Assembly: GCA_028386065.3 (NCBI GenBank)
Contig: JAKUCV010005631.1
Span: 1-64,000 of the forward strand
Direction: 5' to 3'
From: Turnera subulata
Lineage: Eukaryota > Streptophyta > Magnoliopsida > Malpighiales > Passifloraceae
Length of the DNA: 64,000 nt
The notes below the pieces were generated by a model. The model saw nothing but the letters and a program-made list of their open reading frames with translations. It had not been told where the DNA came from and did no database searches. This document shows positions 50,701-61,685 of this stretch, piece after piece (within the stretch, counting starts at the first letter, position 1; every line of letters begins with the position of its first letter). Both the position numbers and the translations under genes were made by a program.

Positions 50701-53700
50701 GATCTAGATGATACTATCAACATCTACTATGGTACCAAAAATTGAGAACATAGGGAAAAGCTCGTGTACTAACCCCTAGGGAATTTAGCCGTAAGGTTAA
50801 AAAGGGCTAGAACTTTTCGTCCGGAACTCGTTTAGCTTCAAATTTTTTCCCACCTATATGATCATGATCTAGACAGTACTATCAATAGCCACTACGGTCC
50901 CAAAAATTTAGAGCATAGGGAGAAGCTCGTGTACTAACCCCTAGGGAATATAGCCGTAAGTTTAAAAAGGGCCATAACTTTTCGTCCGGAAGTCGTTTAG
51001 CCCCAATTTTTTTTCCCCACAGTTATATGATCATGATGTAGATAATACTGTCAATATCCACTCTGGTCCCAAAAATTGAGAACATAGGGAGAAGCTCGTG
51101 CACTAACCCCTAGGGAATATAGCCGCAAGTTTAAAACGGGCCATAACTTTTCGTCCAGAACTCGTTTAGCCTCAAATTTTTTCCTACTTACTTATATGAT
51201 CATGATCTAGATAATACTATCAATGTCCACTATGGTCCCAATAATTGAGAACATAGGGAGAAGCTCGTGTACTAACTCCTAGGGAATATAGCCGTAAGTT
51301 TAAAAAGGGCCATAACTTTTCGTCCGAAACTTGTTTAGCGTCAAATTTCCTTCCTCTTTCTTGCATAATCATGATCTAGATAATACTATCAATATCTACT
51401 GTGGTCCCAGAAATTGAGAACATAGGGAGATGCTCGTGCACTAACCCCTAGTGAATGTAGCCGAATGTTTAAAACGGGCCATAACTTTTCGTCCGGAAGT
51501 CGTTTAGCCTCAGATTTTTTTCCCTACAGTTATATGATCATGATGTAGGTAATACTCTCAATATCCAGTTTGGTCCCAAAAATTGAGAATATAGGGAGAA
51601 GCTCGTGCACTAACCCCTAGGGAAAATAGCCGTAACTTTAAAAGGGGCCATAACTTTTCGTCCGTAACTTGTTTATCCTCAAATTTTCTTCCTCTTTCTT
51701 ATATAATCATGTTCTAGATAATACTAACAATATCTACTGTGGTCCCAAAAGTTGAGAACATAGGGTAAAGCTCGTCTACTAACCCCTAGGGAATGTAGCT
51801 CGTGCACTAACCCCTACTAAAATTTCGTCAGGAATTCGTTTAGCCTTAATTTTTTTCCCCTCAGTTATATAATCATGATCTAGTTAATATTATAAATATC
51901 CAATATGGTCCCAAAAATTGAGAACGTTGGGAGAAGCTCGTGCACTAACCCCTAGTGAATATAGCCGCAAGTTTAAAACGGGCCATAACTTTTCGTCCGA
52001 AACTCGTTTAGCCTCAAATTTTTTCCCACCTACTTATATGATCTTGGTCTAGGTGGTACTATCAATATCCATTTTGGTCCCAAAAATTGAGAACATAGGG
52101 AGAAGCTCGTGTACAAACCCTTAGGGAATATTGCCGTAAGTTTAAAATGGGCCATAACTTTTCGTCTGAAACTTGTTTAGCCTCAAATTTTCTTCCTTTT
52201 TCTTGTATGATCATGATCTAGATAATACTATCAATATCTACTATGGTCCAAAAAATTGAGAACATAGGGAAAAGCTCGTGTACTAACCCCTAGGGAATTT
52301 AGCCGTATGTTTAAAAAGGGCCATAACTTTTCGTCAGGAACTTGTTTAGCCTCAAATTTTCTTCCTCCTTATATAATCATGATCTAGACAATACTATCAT
52401 TATCTACTGTGGTCCCAAAAATTGAGAAAGTTGGGAAAATCTCGTGTACTAACCCCTAGGGAATTTAGCCGTAAGTTTAAAAAGGGCGATAACTTTACGT
52501 CCGGAATTTCCTTTAGCCTCAATTTTTTTCCCCTCAGTTATATGATCATGATCTAGATAATACTATTAATATCCAATATGGTCCCAGAAAGAGAGAACAT
52601 AGGGAGAAGCTCGTGCACTAACCACTAGTGATTGTAGCCGAAAGTTTAAAAAGGGCCAAAACTTTACGTCCGGAATTCGTTTAGCCTCAATTTTTTTCCC
52701 CTCAGTTATATGATCATGATCTAGTTAATACTATCGATATCCACTCTGGTCCCGAAAATTGAGAACATAGGGAGAAGCTCGTGCACTAACCCCTAGGGAA
52801 TATAGCCGCAAGTTTAAAACGGGCCATAACTTTTCGTCCAGAACTCGTTTAGCCTCAAATTTTTTCCTACTTACTTATATGATCATGATCTAGATAATAC
52901 TATCAATGTCCACTATGGTCCCAATAATTGAGAACATAGGGAGAAGCTCGTGTACTAACTCCTAGGGAATATAGCCGTAAGTTTAAAAAGGGCCATAACT
53001 TTTCGTCCGAAACATGTTTAGCGTCAAATTTCCTTCCTCTTTCTTATATAATCATGATCTAGATAATACTATCAATATCGAATGTGGTGCCAGAAATTGA
53101 GAACATAGGGAGATGCTCGTGCACTAACCCCAAGTGAATGTAGCCGAAAGTTTAAAAGGGGCCATAACTTTTCGTCCGTAACTTGTTTATCCTCAAATTT
53201 TCTTCCTCTTTCTTATATAATCATGTTCTAGATAATACTAACAATATCTACTGTGGTCCCAAAAGTTGAGAACATAGGGTAAAGCTCGTCTACTAACCCC
53301 TAGGGAATGTAGCTCGTGCACTAACCCCTACTAAAATTTCGTCAGGAATTCGTTTAGCCTCAATTTTTTTCCCCTCAGTTATATGATCATGGTATAGTTA
53401 GTAATATCAATATCCAATATGGTCCCAAAAATTGAGAACGTTGGGAGAAGCTCGTGCACTAACCCCTAGTGAATATAGCCGCAAGTTTAAAACGGGCCAT
53501 AACTTTTCGTCCGTAACTCGTTTAGCCTCAAATTTTTTCCCACCTACTTATATGATCTTGGTCTAGGTAGTACTATCAATATCCATTTTGGTCCCAAAAA
53601 TTGAGAACATAGGGAGAAGCTCGTGTACAAACCCTTAGGGAATATTGCCGTAAGTTTAAAATGGGCCATAACTTTTCGTCTGAAACTTGTTTAGCCTCAA

Positions 53701-54900
53701 ATTTTCTTCCTTTTTCTTGTATGATCATGATCTAGATAATATTATAAATATCTACTGTGGTGCCAAAAATTGTGAACATAGGAAAAAGCTCGTGTACTAA
53801 CCCCTTGGGAATTTAGCCGTGAGTTTAAAAAGGGCCGTAACTTTACGTCCGGAATTCGTTTAGCCTCAATTTTTTTCCCCTCAGTTATATGATCATGATC
53901 TAGTTAATACTATCGATATCCAATATGGTCCCAAAAATTGAGAACGTTGGGAGAAGCTCGTGCACTAACCCCTAGTGAATATAGCCGCAAGTTTAAAACG
54001 GGCCATAACTTTTCGTCCGAAACTCGTTTAGCCTCAAATTTTTTCCCACCTACTTATATGATCTTGGTCTAGGTAGTACTATAAATATCCATTTTGGTCC
54101 CAAAAATTGAGAACATAGGGAGAAGCCCGTGTACAAACCCATAGGGAATATTGCCGTAAGTTTAAAATGGGCCATAACTTTTCGTCCGAAACTTCTTTAG
54201 CCTCAAATTTTCTTCCTTTTTCTTGTATGATCATGTTCTAGATAATACTATCAATATCAACTACGGTACCAAAAATTGAGAATATAGGGAAAAGCTCGTG
54301 TACTAACCCCTAGGGAATTTAGCCGTAAGGCTAAAAAGGGCTAGAACTTTTCGTCCGGAACTCGTTTAGCTTCACATTTTTTCCCACTAATATGATCATG
54401 ATCTAGATAATACTATCAATATCCACTATGCTCCCAAAAATTTAGAACATAGGGAGAAGGTCGTGTACTAACCCCTAGGGAATATAGCCGTAAGTTTAAA
54501 AAGGGCCATAACTTTTCGTCCGAAAGTCGTTTAGCCTCAATTTTTTTTCCCCACAGTTATACGATCATGATGTAGATAATACTATCAATATCCACTATAG
54601 TCCTAAAAATTGAGAACATAGGGAGAAGCTCGTGCACTAACCCCTAGGGAATGTAGCCGTAAGTTTAAAAAGGGCCATAACTTTTCGTCCGGAACTTGTT
54701 TTAACCTCAAATTTTCTTCCTCTTTCTTATATAATCATGATCTAGATAATACTATCAATATCTACTGTGGTCCTAAAAATTGAGAACATAGGGAAAAGCT
54801 CGTCTACTAACCCCTAGGGAATTTAGCCGTAAGTTTAAAAAGGACCAAAACTTTACGTCCGGAATTCGTTTAGCCTCAATTTTTTCCCCTCAGTTATATG
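47771..54900 (+). repeat. Satellite domain with 2857-bp higher-order repeats
   Basis: Diagnostic variants recur at 2856-2857 bp (17 monomers): TTAAAATGGGCCATAATT at 47771 and 50627, CCACTCTGGT at 48201 and 51058, and a rearranged monomer GAATGTAGCTCGTGCAC at 48934 and 51791. A third, shorter copy repeats CCACTCTGGT at 52741 and the rearranged monomer at 53305. The block is therefore present two and a fraction times, with internal deletions in the last copy. Confidence 0.75.
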
Positions 54901-57312
54901 ATCCTGATCTAGATAATACTATCAGTATCCAATATGGTCCCAAAAATTGAGAACATAGGGAGAAGCTCGTGCACTAACCCCTAGTGATTGTAGTCGAAAG
55001 TTTAAAACGGGCCATAACTTTTCGTCCGAAAGTCGTTTAGCATCAATTTTTTTTCCCACAGTTATATGATCATGATGTAGTCAATACTATCAATATCCAC
55101 TATGGTCCCAAAAATTGAGAACATAGGGAGAAACTCGTGCACTAACCCCTACGGAATGTAGCCGTAAGTTTAAAAAGGGCCATAACTTTTCGTCCGGAAC
55201 TTGTTTAGCCTCAAATTTTCTTCCTCTTTCTTATATAATCATGATCTAGATAATACTATCAATATCTACTGTGGTCCTAAAAATTGAGAACATAGGGAAA
55301 AGCTCGTCTACTAAACCCTAGGGAATTTAGCCGTAAGTTTAAAAAGGACCAAAACTTTACGTCCGGAATTCGTTTAGCCTTAATTTTTTATCCCCTCAGT
55401 TATATGATCATGATCTAGTTAATATTATAAATATCCAATATGGTCCAAAAAATTGGGAACATTGGGAGAAGCTCGTGCACTAACCCCTAGTGAATATAGC
55501 GGCAAGTTTATTACGGGACATAACTTTTCGTCCGAAACTCGTTTAGCCTCAAATTTTTTCCCACTTACTTATATGATCATGGTCTAGGTAGTACTATCAA
55601 TATCCATTTTGGTCCCAAAAATTGAGAACATAGGGAGAAGCTCGTGTACTAACCCTTAGGTAATATTGCCGTAAGTTTAAAAAGGGCCATAACTTTTCGT
55701 CCGGAACTTGTTTAGCCTCACATTTTCTTTCTTTTTCTTGTATGATCATGATCTAGATAATACTATCAATATCTAATATGATACCAAAAATTGAGAACAT
55801 AGGGAAAAGCTCGTGTACTAACCCCTAGGGAATTTAACTGTAAGGTTAAAAAGGGCTAGAACTTTTCGTCCGGAACTCGTTTAGCTTCAAATTTTTTCCC
55901 ACTTATATGATCATAATCTAGATAATACTATCAATATCCACTATGGTCCCAAAAATTTAGAACATGGGGAGAAGCTCGTGTACTAACCCCTAGGGAATAT
56001 AACCGTACGTTTAAAAAGGGCCATAACTTTACGTCCGGAAGTCGTTTAGCCTCAATTTTTTTCCCTTCACTTATATGATCTTGATCTAGATAATACTATC
56101 AACATCAACTACGGTCCAAAAAATTGAGAACATAGGGAGAAGCTCGTGCACTAACCCCTAGGGAATATAGCCGTAAGTTTAAAAAGGGCCATAACTTTTC
56201 GTCCGGAACTTGTTCATCCTCAAATTTTCTTCCCCTTAGTTATATGATCATGATCTAGATAATACTATCAATATCCACTAGGGTCCCAGAAATTGAGAAC
56301 ATTGGGAGAAGCTCGTGCAGTAACCCCTAGGGAATATAGCCGCAAGTTTAAAACGGGCCATATCTTTTCGTCCGAAACTCGTTTAGCCTCAAATTTTTTC
56401 CCACTTACTTATATGATCATGATCTAGGTAATACTACCAATATCCACTATGGTCCCAAAAATTGAGAACATAGGGAGAAGCTCGTGTACTAACCCCTAGG
56501 GAATATAGCCGTAAGTTTAAAAAGGGCCATAACTTTTCGTGCGGAACTTGTTTAGCCTCAAATTTTCTTCCTCTTTTTTATATGATCATGATCTAGATAA
56601 TACTATCAATATCTACTGTGGTCCCAAACATTGAGAACTTAGGGAAAAGCTCCAATACTGACCTCTGGGGAATTTAGCCGTAAGGTTGAAATGGCTATAC
56701 CTTTTCGTGCGGAACTTGTTTAGCCTCTAATTTTTTCCCACTTATATGATCATGATCTAGATAATACTATTAATATCAACTATGGTCCCAAAAAATTGAG
56801 AACATAGGGAGAAGCACTTGCACTAACCCCTAGGGAATATAGCTGTAAGTTTAAAAAGGCCACAATTTTTCAATCGGAATTTATTTACCCTCAAATTTTT
56901 TCCCACTTACTTATATGATAACGATCTCGATAATACTATCATTATCAACTACGGTCCCAAAAATTAAGAACATAGGTAGTGTACTAACCCCTAGGGAATA
57001 TAGCCGTAAGTTTAAAAAGGGCCATAACTTTTCGTCCGGAACTTGTTTAGCCTCAAATTTTATTCCTAGTTACTTTTATGATCATGATCTAAATAATAAT
57101 TTCAATATCCTCTATGGTCGCAAAATTTGAGAACAGGGGTAGAAGCTCGTGTACTAAACCCTAGGGAATATAACTGTAAGTTTAAATAGGGCCATAACTT
57201 TTCGTTCGAAAGTTGTTTAGCCTCAAATTTTCTTCTTCTTTCTTATATAATCGTGATCTAGATAATACTATCACTATCTACTATGGTCCCAATAATTGAG
57301 AACATAGGGAGA
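54901..57312 (+). repeat. Last satellite segment before the copia insertion
   Basis: Mixed monomers, then more diverged ones after about 56600, with several short units. The final monomer is cut by the copia LTR after GAACATAGGGAGA. The array may resume on the far side of the element, outside the window. Confidence 0.7.
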
Positions 57313-58199
57313 TGTTAGTGTAATATGCCTAAAAGCCAATCATTGGATGATTGTATATAGTCATGTATACTGATTAAAGGTTTTATTCCAATAAATATGT
57401 TTATGTGATAAACGCTTGCACATATTTATAACCCTAGAATTTTTCATATTCTTAAAATGTCCCTAGTCGATTATTATTATGGATGGGTTGTAATGATAAA
57501 TTAAGACTAGCGTATGTTGAGAATTATATGAGATATGAATTCTACATACGGGTACAAGTTAGAGAACACTACTTGGAACTTTATATGATTGTCATTAGTG
57601 GTTCTTATATGTATTGTCCTTAGACCTGAGATCATCAAGGTTCCCAGCATGTTAGTCATATACTCTGATATTACTCTTGGCTATTCGTTACTGAGTAGAC
57701 CTTAGTGTAATCATTGGGTATATGATATAGTGTGTAGTGGGTTTTGTATGATCAAGATGAGATTCGTCCAACCCTTATAACGGATATATTATTAGATGGG
57801 CCTCTTGATAGAGTTGAACTGTAAATGCATGGCCATGCTCGGATTATGTGATATGGTGATATCATTAGTGTCTATTTTACACAGTTAACTCGGGGATCAA
57901 GAAACTTAGATTAAACATATACGAGATTGACTTATTCCATGTCTCGTGTTTGATCTTGATAATGGGACGAAAGGACAATGACATGTTTCCGAGGCATAAT
58001 GAATCAGTACTGATCTTGTCGTTTGGGTAGCAATGATGTGTTGCTAGACGCCGCTCATTGTTTATAATTGTAAATGAGTTTACAATTATTGCCAAATGTT
58101 ATAAGTGCCTACAGGGTCACACACTTAGAACTGTTGATTCGAGCTGGTGATTGGTTAAACCATGGTTGGACCGTGGATCGACCAGGTATTTGAGCTAGT

Positions 58200-58232
58200 G
58201 GTTGGACCATGGTTGGACCATGGTTGGACCGG
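58200..58232 (+). repeat. 11-bp tandem repeat in the LTR
   Basis: Three consecutive copies of GGTTGGACCAT (the last ending CGG), with a related single copy near 58174. It lies about 200 bases upstream of the TATA box. Short direct repeats in U3 often act as enhancer modules in plant copia elements; that role is inferred here. Confidence 0.55.
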
Positions 58233-58429
58233 GTCCTTTTGGGATGACTCGGTTCACTAATTACCAGAATTATTGAACCAGAATTAATGCCATATGATGT
58301 CCAATCCCATTAATGCTTAGTGGAGCATTAAGGCGTAGTGGAGACATGATTAGACTTAAAGGATAATCATGATGGCTAATGCATTATGATGTTGGCCATT
58401 GTCTCATTATTCTATACATTAATTGTGTG

Positions 58430-58438
58430 TATAAATAG
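58430..58438 (+). promoter_or_regulatory. TATA box of the LTR promoter
   Basis: TATAAATAG about 390 bases before the LTR end, in the expected U3/R position. Transcription would begin about 30 bases downstream, near the hairpin at 58441-58461. Confidence 0.65.
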
Positions 58439-58440
58439 AG

Positions 58441-58461
58441 GTTGATAATCAGATTATCAAC
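58441..58461. repeat. Perfect 9-bp hairpin just after the TATA box
   Basis: GTTGATAAT and ATTATCAAC are exact inverted copies separated by CAG. It lies at the predicted start of transcription, so it would be at or next to the 5' end of the RNA. Confidence 0.6.
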
Positions 58462-58823
58462 ACAATAGAGTAGACACACAATTCAGAATACACGCTTCAT
58501 TCTTTGAGAAAGAAAGAAACACACCAAATACTAGTTTCTAGCTCTCGGAATTTCGGTAGCTAGCACTGCGGTTCGGGAGTGCTCGGGTTAGTGATCATGA
58601 GACGGTTGCTAGATAGTTATCGACAGTTCATGTAGATACCGTAGAGGAGTCGGATTTTTGTCCGGCTCTAGCTGATTCGACTCAACAGTTGAGTGAAAGA
58701 ACTCGACCAATCCAGGTACGATTTTTGTTAATCGGTTTACTCTGTTTCACATGGATCCTCCATGAGTTCCGGGTCTTTTCGCTGCTTTTTGTTTATCAAG
58801 TTTGCTTGCACGGATACTTACAG

Positions 58824-58836
58824 TGGTAGCAGAGCC
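58824..58836 (+). promoter_or_regulatory. Primer-binding site (initiator tRNA-Met type)
   Basis: TGGTAGCAGAGCC starts two bases after the LTR terminus. Plant copia elements typically have TGGTATCAGAGC, complementary to the 3' end of initiator tRNA-Met; this copy differs at one base. It fixes the LTR end and the orientation of the element. Confidence 0.85.
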
Positions 58837-59123
58837 TCTTGTGAAACGCTAAACCGAATTTGTTGTGCATATGTATGATATGCTCACGTTAATGTATGGA
58901 ATATGTTGAGTTCGATTTGAAATATGTGATATGTTGAATTTCACTTTTGTATATGTGATATATGTTGAAGTAGGTTTTGTCAAAAGTGTTTTGACAACGA
59001 GTACTTGATTGGTATGTGATATCAATCAAGGTGTTCTTGGCAGTAAGTCGAAAGAGTTCGATAAAGAAAAATCGATTATCGGTTTTTGTATAGAACGATT
59101 GTCGTTCTAGTACAGCAAGGCCT
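58837..59123 (+). other. Leader, first part
   Basis: AT-rich untranslated leader after the primer-binding site, with several loose repeats of ATATGTGATATGTTGAA-like sequence between about 58905 and 58970. No open frame of note on the plus strand. Confidence 0.5.
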
Positions 59124-59759
59124 AAACATCGATGTTTGCTATAAAAAATATCGATGTTCACATGAAGATTAGCCTTGGCCAAATCTTCTAAACATCGTTG
59201 TTGTGAGACAAACATCGATGTTTTCATGAAGATTGGCTTTGGTAGAATCTTGAAACATCAATGTTGTGAGACAAATATCGATGCTCTCATGAAAAGTGGC
59301 CTTGGTAGAATTCTCAAACATCGATGTTCAGGGATTAAACATCGATGTTCAAGAGTTCTGTCAAATTGGTTTGAGAATCCTGAATTCTCATACATCGATG
59401 TTTAAGATCGAACATTGATGTTCTTGAGTTCCAGAATTCTCAAACATCAATGTGTAAAAGTTAAACATCGATGTTCAAAAGTACTGCCAGAAATCTTGAA
59501 CTTTCAGAACTCTTAAACATCGATGTTTAAGAGTTAGACATCGATGTTCATGTTTAAGAGTTAGACATCGATGTTCTTGAGCTCTGCCAAATAGTTTGGA
59601 GTTCCAGATTCTCAAAACATCGATGTTGAAGTTTAAACATCGATGTTCTTGAGCATTGCCAAGTAGTTGGGAGAATCAGATTCTCAAAACATCGATGTTC
59701 AAGTTAGAAATCGATGTTCTCATGTATTTTTGGCTTCCAAATTTATGAAACATCAATAT
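59124..59759 (+). repeat. Array of paired ATCGAT palindromes in the copia leader
   Basis: About 20 copies of AAACATCGATGTT or close variants begin near 59124, 59146, 59190, 59210, 59253, 59273, 59316, 59337, 59391, 59410, 59442, 59463, 59515, 59537, 59563, 59614, 59635, 59687, 59707 and 59748. The core ACATCGATGT is a perfect palindrome. They form nine pairs with start-to-start spacing of 19-22 bp, and pairs repeat every 51-99 bp, most often 63-75 bp, with similar sequence between (for example GAGTTCTGCCAA and AGATTCTCAAA). It is a minisatellite in the untranslated leader between primer-binding site and gag. Open frames crossing it on both strands are caused by the repeat. Confidence 0.85.
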
Positions 59760-60272
59760 ATGATTTGTTGATTATATGCATAATGTGTTGATGTAAATAT
59801 TAAGTTCCTCTTGTGTTGCCTTCCATTGATAAGCACTCATCATTGCTTAGATCAACACTTGGTAGGTTTTGCCAAAGCAAGGTGCCAATGCTTATCCTAG
59901 CAAGGTGCGATGGGATAATTGTAATATCCAAACTGCTTATTATGGGTTGAACTTAACTAGGTCTTCTCAATAGGATTGAGGACTTAGAGGCAAAGAGTTG
60001 AGCTAAGTCTATGAGATAGACAAGAACAAGTGTTGCTCACTCAACTATCCAAGAGTTATATGAGATGTAATTGACAAGAGTTGTCTACCTAAATAAATAT
60101 GATGTAAGTGATCAGCCAAAGCTGACTTATCTTGTAGTGAAATATGGATCTTGGCTTACTTATCATTATCTTCATTCATAGTACGAGCATCATTTAATAA
60201 AATTCCTTGTTAAATGATTTTATGTATGCATGACTCAGATTTGTGTGAGTTGATCATTGTTGTAGAGTAATC
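59760..60272 (+). other. Leader, last part before gag
   Basis: Non-repetitive AT-rich untranslated sequence leading to the gag start. No gene or clear regulatory site recognised. Confidence 0.5.
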
Positions 60273-60955
60273 ATGGCACAAAACACAAGTACACTATCAC
60301 TGTGATGTGTCCTTGAGAAGGAAAAACTTAATGGGAATAACTTCCTTAAGTGGCATCGCAATTTAAGGATAGTGCTCAAACAAGAAAAGAAATTGTATGT
60401 CCTCGAAGGGCCTGTTCCTAATGAACCGGCACCTAATGCTCCTAGGGCAGAAAGGGATGCTTACAAGAAGCATATTGATGATGCATTGGATGTTTCATGC
60501 CTAATGCTTATCACCATGGACTCTGAGCTTTAGAAGCAACATGAGAACTTGGGTGTGTTCGAGATGATCAAACACCTGAAAATGCTCTTTGAAGAGCAAG
60601 CAAGGCATGAGAGGTATGAGACCTCTAAGGCATTGTTCCAATGCAAGATGGCTGAGTCATAACTAGTCAGGCCTCATGTGCTCAAGATGATTGGATACAT
60701 TGAGAGCCTTGAGGGTCTGGGTTTTCCTTTGCAGAAGGAGTTGGCTGTTAAACTAGTCCTGCAATCGTTGTCAGACAGTTACAACCAATTTGTCATGAAT
60801 TTCAATATGAATCATCTTGACAAATCCTTGTCTGAGTTGCTTAACATGTTAGGAACAGTTGAGCAACAGATGAAGGAAAATAAATCCAACAGCATATTGA
60901 TGGTTGGAAATAGCAAAGGAAAGGGAAAAAACAAGAAGAAGAAATCTGCCAAAAG
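60273..60955 (+). pseudogene. gag: Ty1/copia gag, interrupted by three stop codons
   Basis: ATG at 60273 opens a frame with the copia gag N-terminal pattern: the KLNGNNF and RNLRIVLKQEKKLYVLEG motifs, followed by an AERDAYKKH segment. In-frame stops at 60303 (TGA), 60531 (TAG) and 60660 (TAA) break it, yet the same frame continues through the UBN2-type capsid region (HVLKMIGYIESL..., FVMNFNMNHLDKSL) to a Lys-rich stretch near 60920-60950. There the frame is lost. Gag would form the virus-like particle in the cytoplasm. This frame should have been fused to the zinc-knuckle region downstream. Identity is clear; the gene is non-functional. Confidence 0.85.
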
Positions 60956-61685
60956 TTTGGTTCATCTTCTTCACAAGTGCTGAAATCCAAAGGTGGTGTT
61001 GCAAAGGAAGGACAATGTTTCCATTGCAAGAAACCTGGCCATTGGAAGCGTAACTGCCCTATTTACCTTGAAGAGGTGAAGAAACAGAAGGGAAGTAAGA
61101 CTTCCGCTTCAGGTATTTTTGTTATAGAAGCTAATATCTCTATCTTTGCATCATGGGTATTAGATACCAGATGTGGTTCTCACATTTGTGTAAATGTGCA
61201 GGATCTGAGACAGAGTGGAATATTAGCAAAGGGTGAGATAGACCTGCGCGTTGGAAATGGAGCAAGAGTTACTGCATCAGCCGTAGGAACTTACTATCTA
61301 TCCTTACCGAGTGGTTTGGTTTTAGAACTTGACGATTGTTATTATGTACCTACCAAAAGCAGGAATTTGATTTCTGTTTCTTGTCTGGACAAGAAAGGTT
61401 TTTCTTTTGTAATAAAGAACAACTGTTGTTCTATTTATTTCAATGATATTTATTATGGTGTTGCATATTTGAGCAATGGTTTGTATGTTCTAAACCTAGA
61501 AACACCAATCTATAACATTAATACGAAGAAGGTTAGATTAAACGATTCTAATGAAACCTATCTCTGGCATTGTCGATTGGGCCATATAAACGAGACTCGT
61601 ATTTCTAAACTCCATAAAGATGGATATTTAGACTCACTTGATTTTGAATCATATGAGACATGTGAGTCATGTTTATTAGGCAAAA
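60956..61685 (+). pseudogene. Copia gag zinc knuckle, protease and integrase N-terminus (shifted frame)
   Basis: After a frameshift near 60950-60960 the reading continues in another frame. A CCHC zinc knuckle, CFHCKKPGHWKRNC, binds element RNA. The aspartic protease site at about 61154-61190 reads WVLDTRCGSHIC; copia enzymes have D-S/T-G, so the glycine is replaced by arginine (AGA at 61169-61171), which should abolish polyprotein cleavage. Next comes the GAG-pre-integrase region with the integrase HHCC zinc-binding residues (WHCRLGH ... CESC) up to about 61680. An extra A in the run at 61682-61686 shifts the frame again; this frame ends at 61711. No true ATG begins it (GTG at 60977), in keeping with a broken polyprotein. 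Confidence 0.85.

Larger units (their letters stand above)
4170..57312 (+). repeat. Tandem satellite array, monomer about 168 bp
   Basis: The same unit recurs head to tail across about 53 kb. Landmarks in order are AAGGGCCATAACTTTTCG, TCCGGAACTCGTTTAGCC, TATATGATCATGATCTAGAT, AATACTATCAATATCCAC, ATGGTCCCAAAAATTGAG, GAACATAGGGAGAAGCTCG, and TGTACTAACCCCTAGGG. Consecutive GAACATAGGG sites at 8414, 8583, 8751 and 8920 give a period of 168-169 bp. After removing inserted elements about 47 kb remains, or about 280 monomers. The unit contains the palindromes GATCATGATC and CCCTAGGG. All copies read in the same direction. I saw no coding function. The monomer size matches plant centromeric satellites, but location is not shown by sequence. 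Confidence 0.95.
57313..58822 (+). repeat. 5' LTR of the copia element
   Basis: It starts TGTTAG and ends CTTACA, short inverted ends of TG...CA type; the primer-binding site begins two bases later. The start is set at 57313 because TGTTAG pairs with the 3' end and satellite sequence stops there; TGTAAT at 57319 is the alternative. Length would be 1510 bp. It holds a TATA box, a hairpin and a small tandem repeat, listed separately. A minus-strand open frame at 57877-58095 shows no protein family features. Confidence 0.8.

Noticed and set aside
4170..57312. CENP-B box in the monomer
   Set aside because: TTTTCGTCCGGAACTCGTTT shares TTCG and the spacing, but three of the nine core positions differ, and plants generally lack CENP-B function.
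58889..59405. Open frames on both strands in the copia leader (112 and 76 codons)
   Set aside because: The peptides are built from the ATCGAT repeat, and palindromes keep both strands open together. No start context or family similarity.
59124..59759. CRISPR array
   Set aside because: The repeats are short palindromes with variable spacers sharing sequence, in a plant retrotransposon leader. No cas genes.
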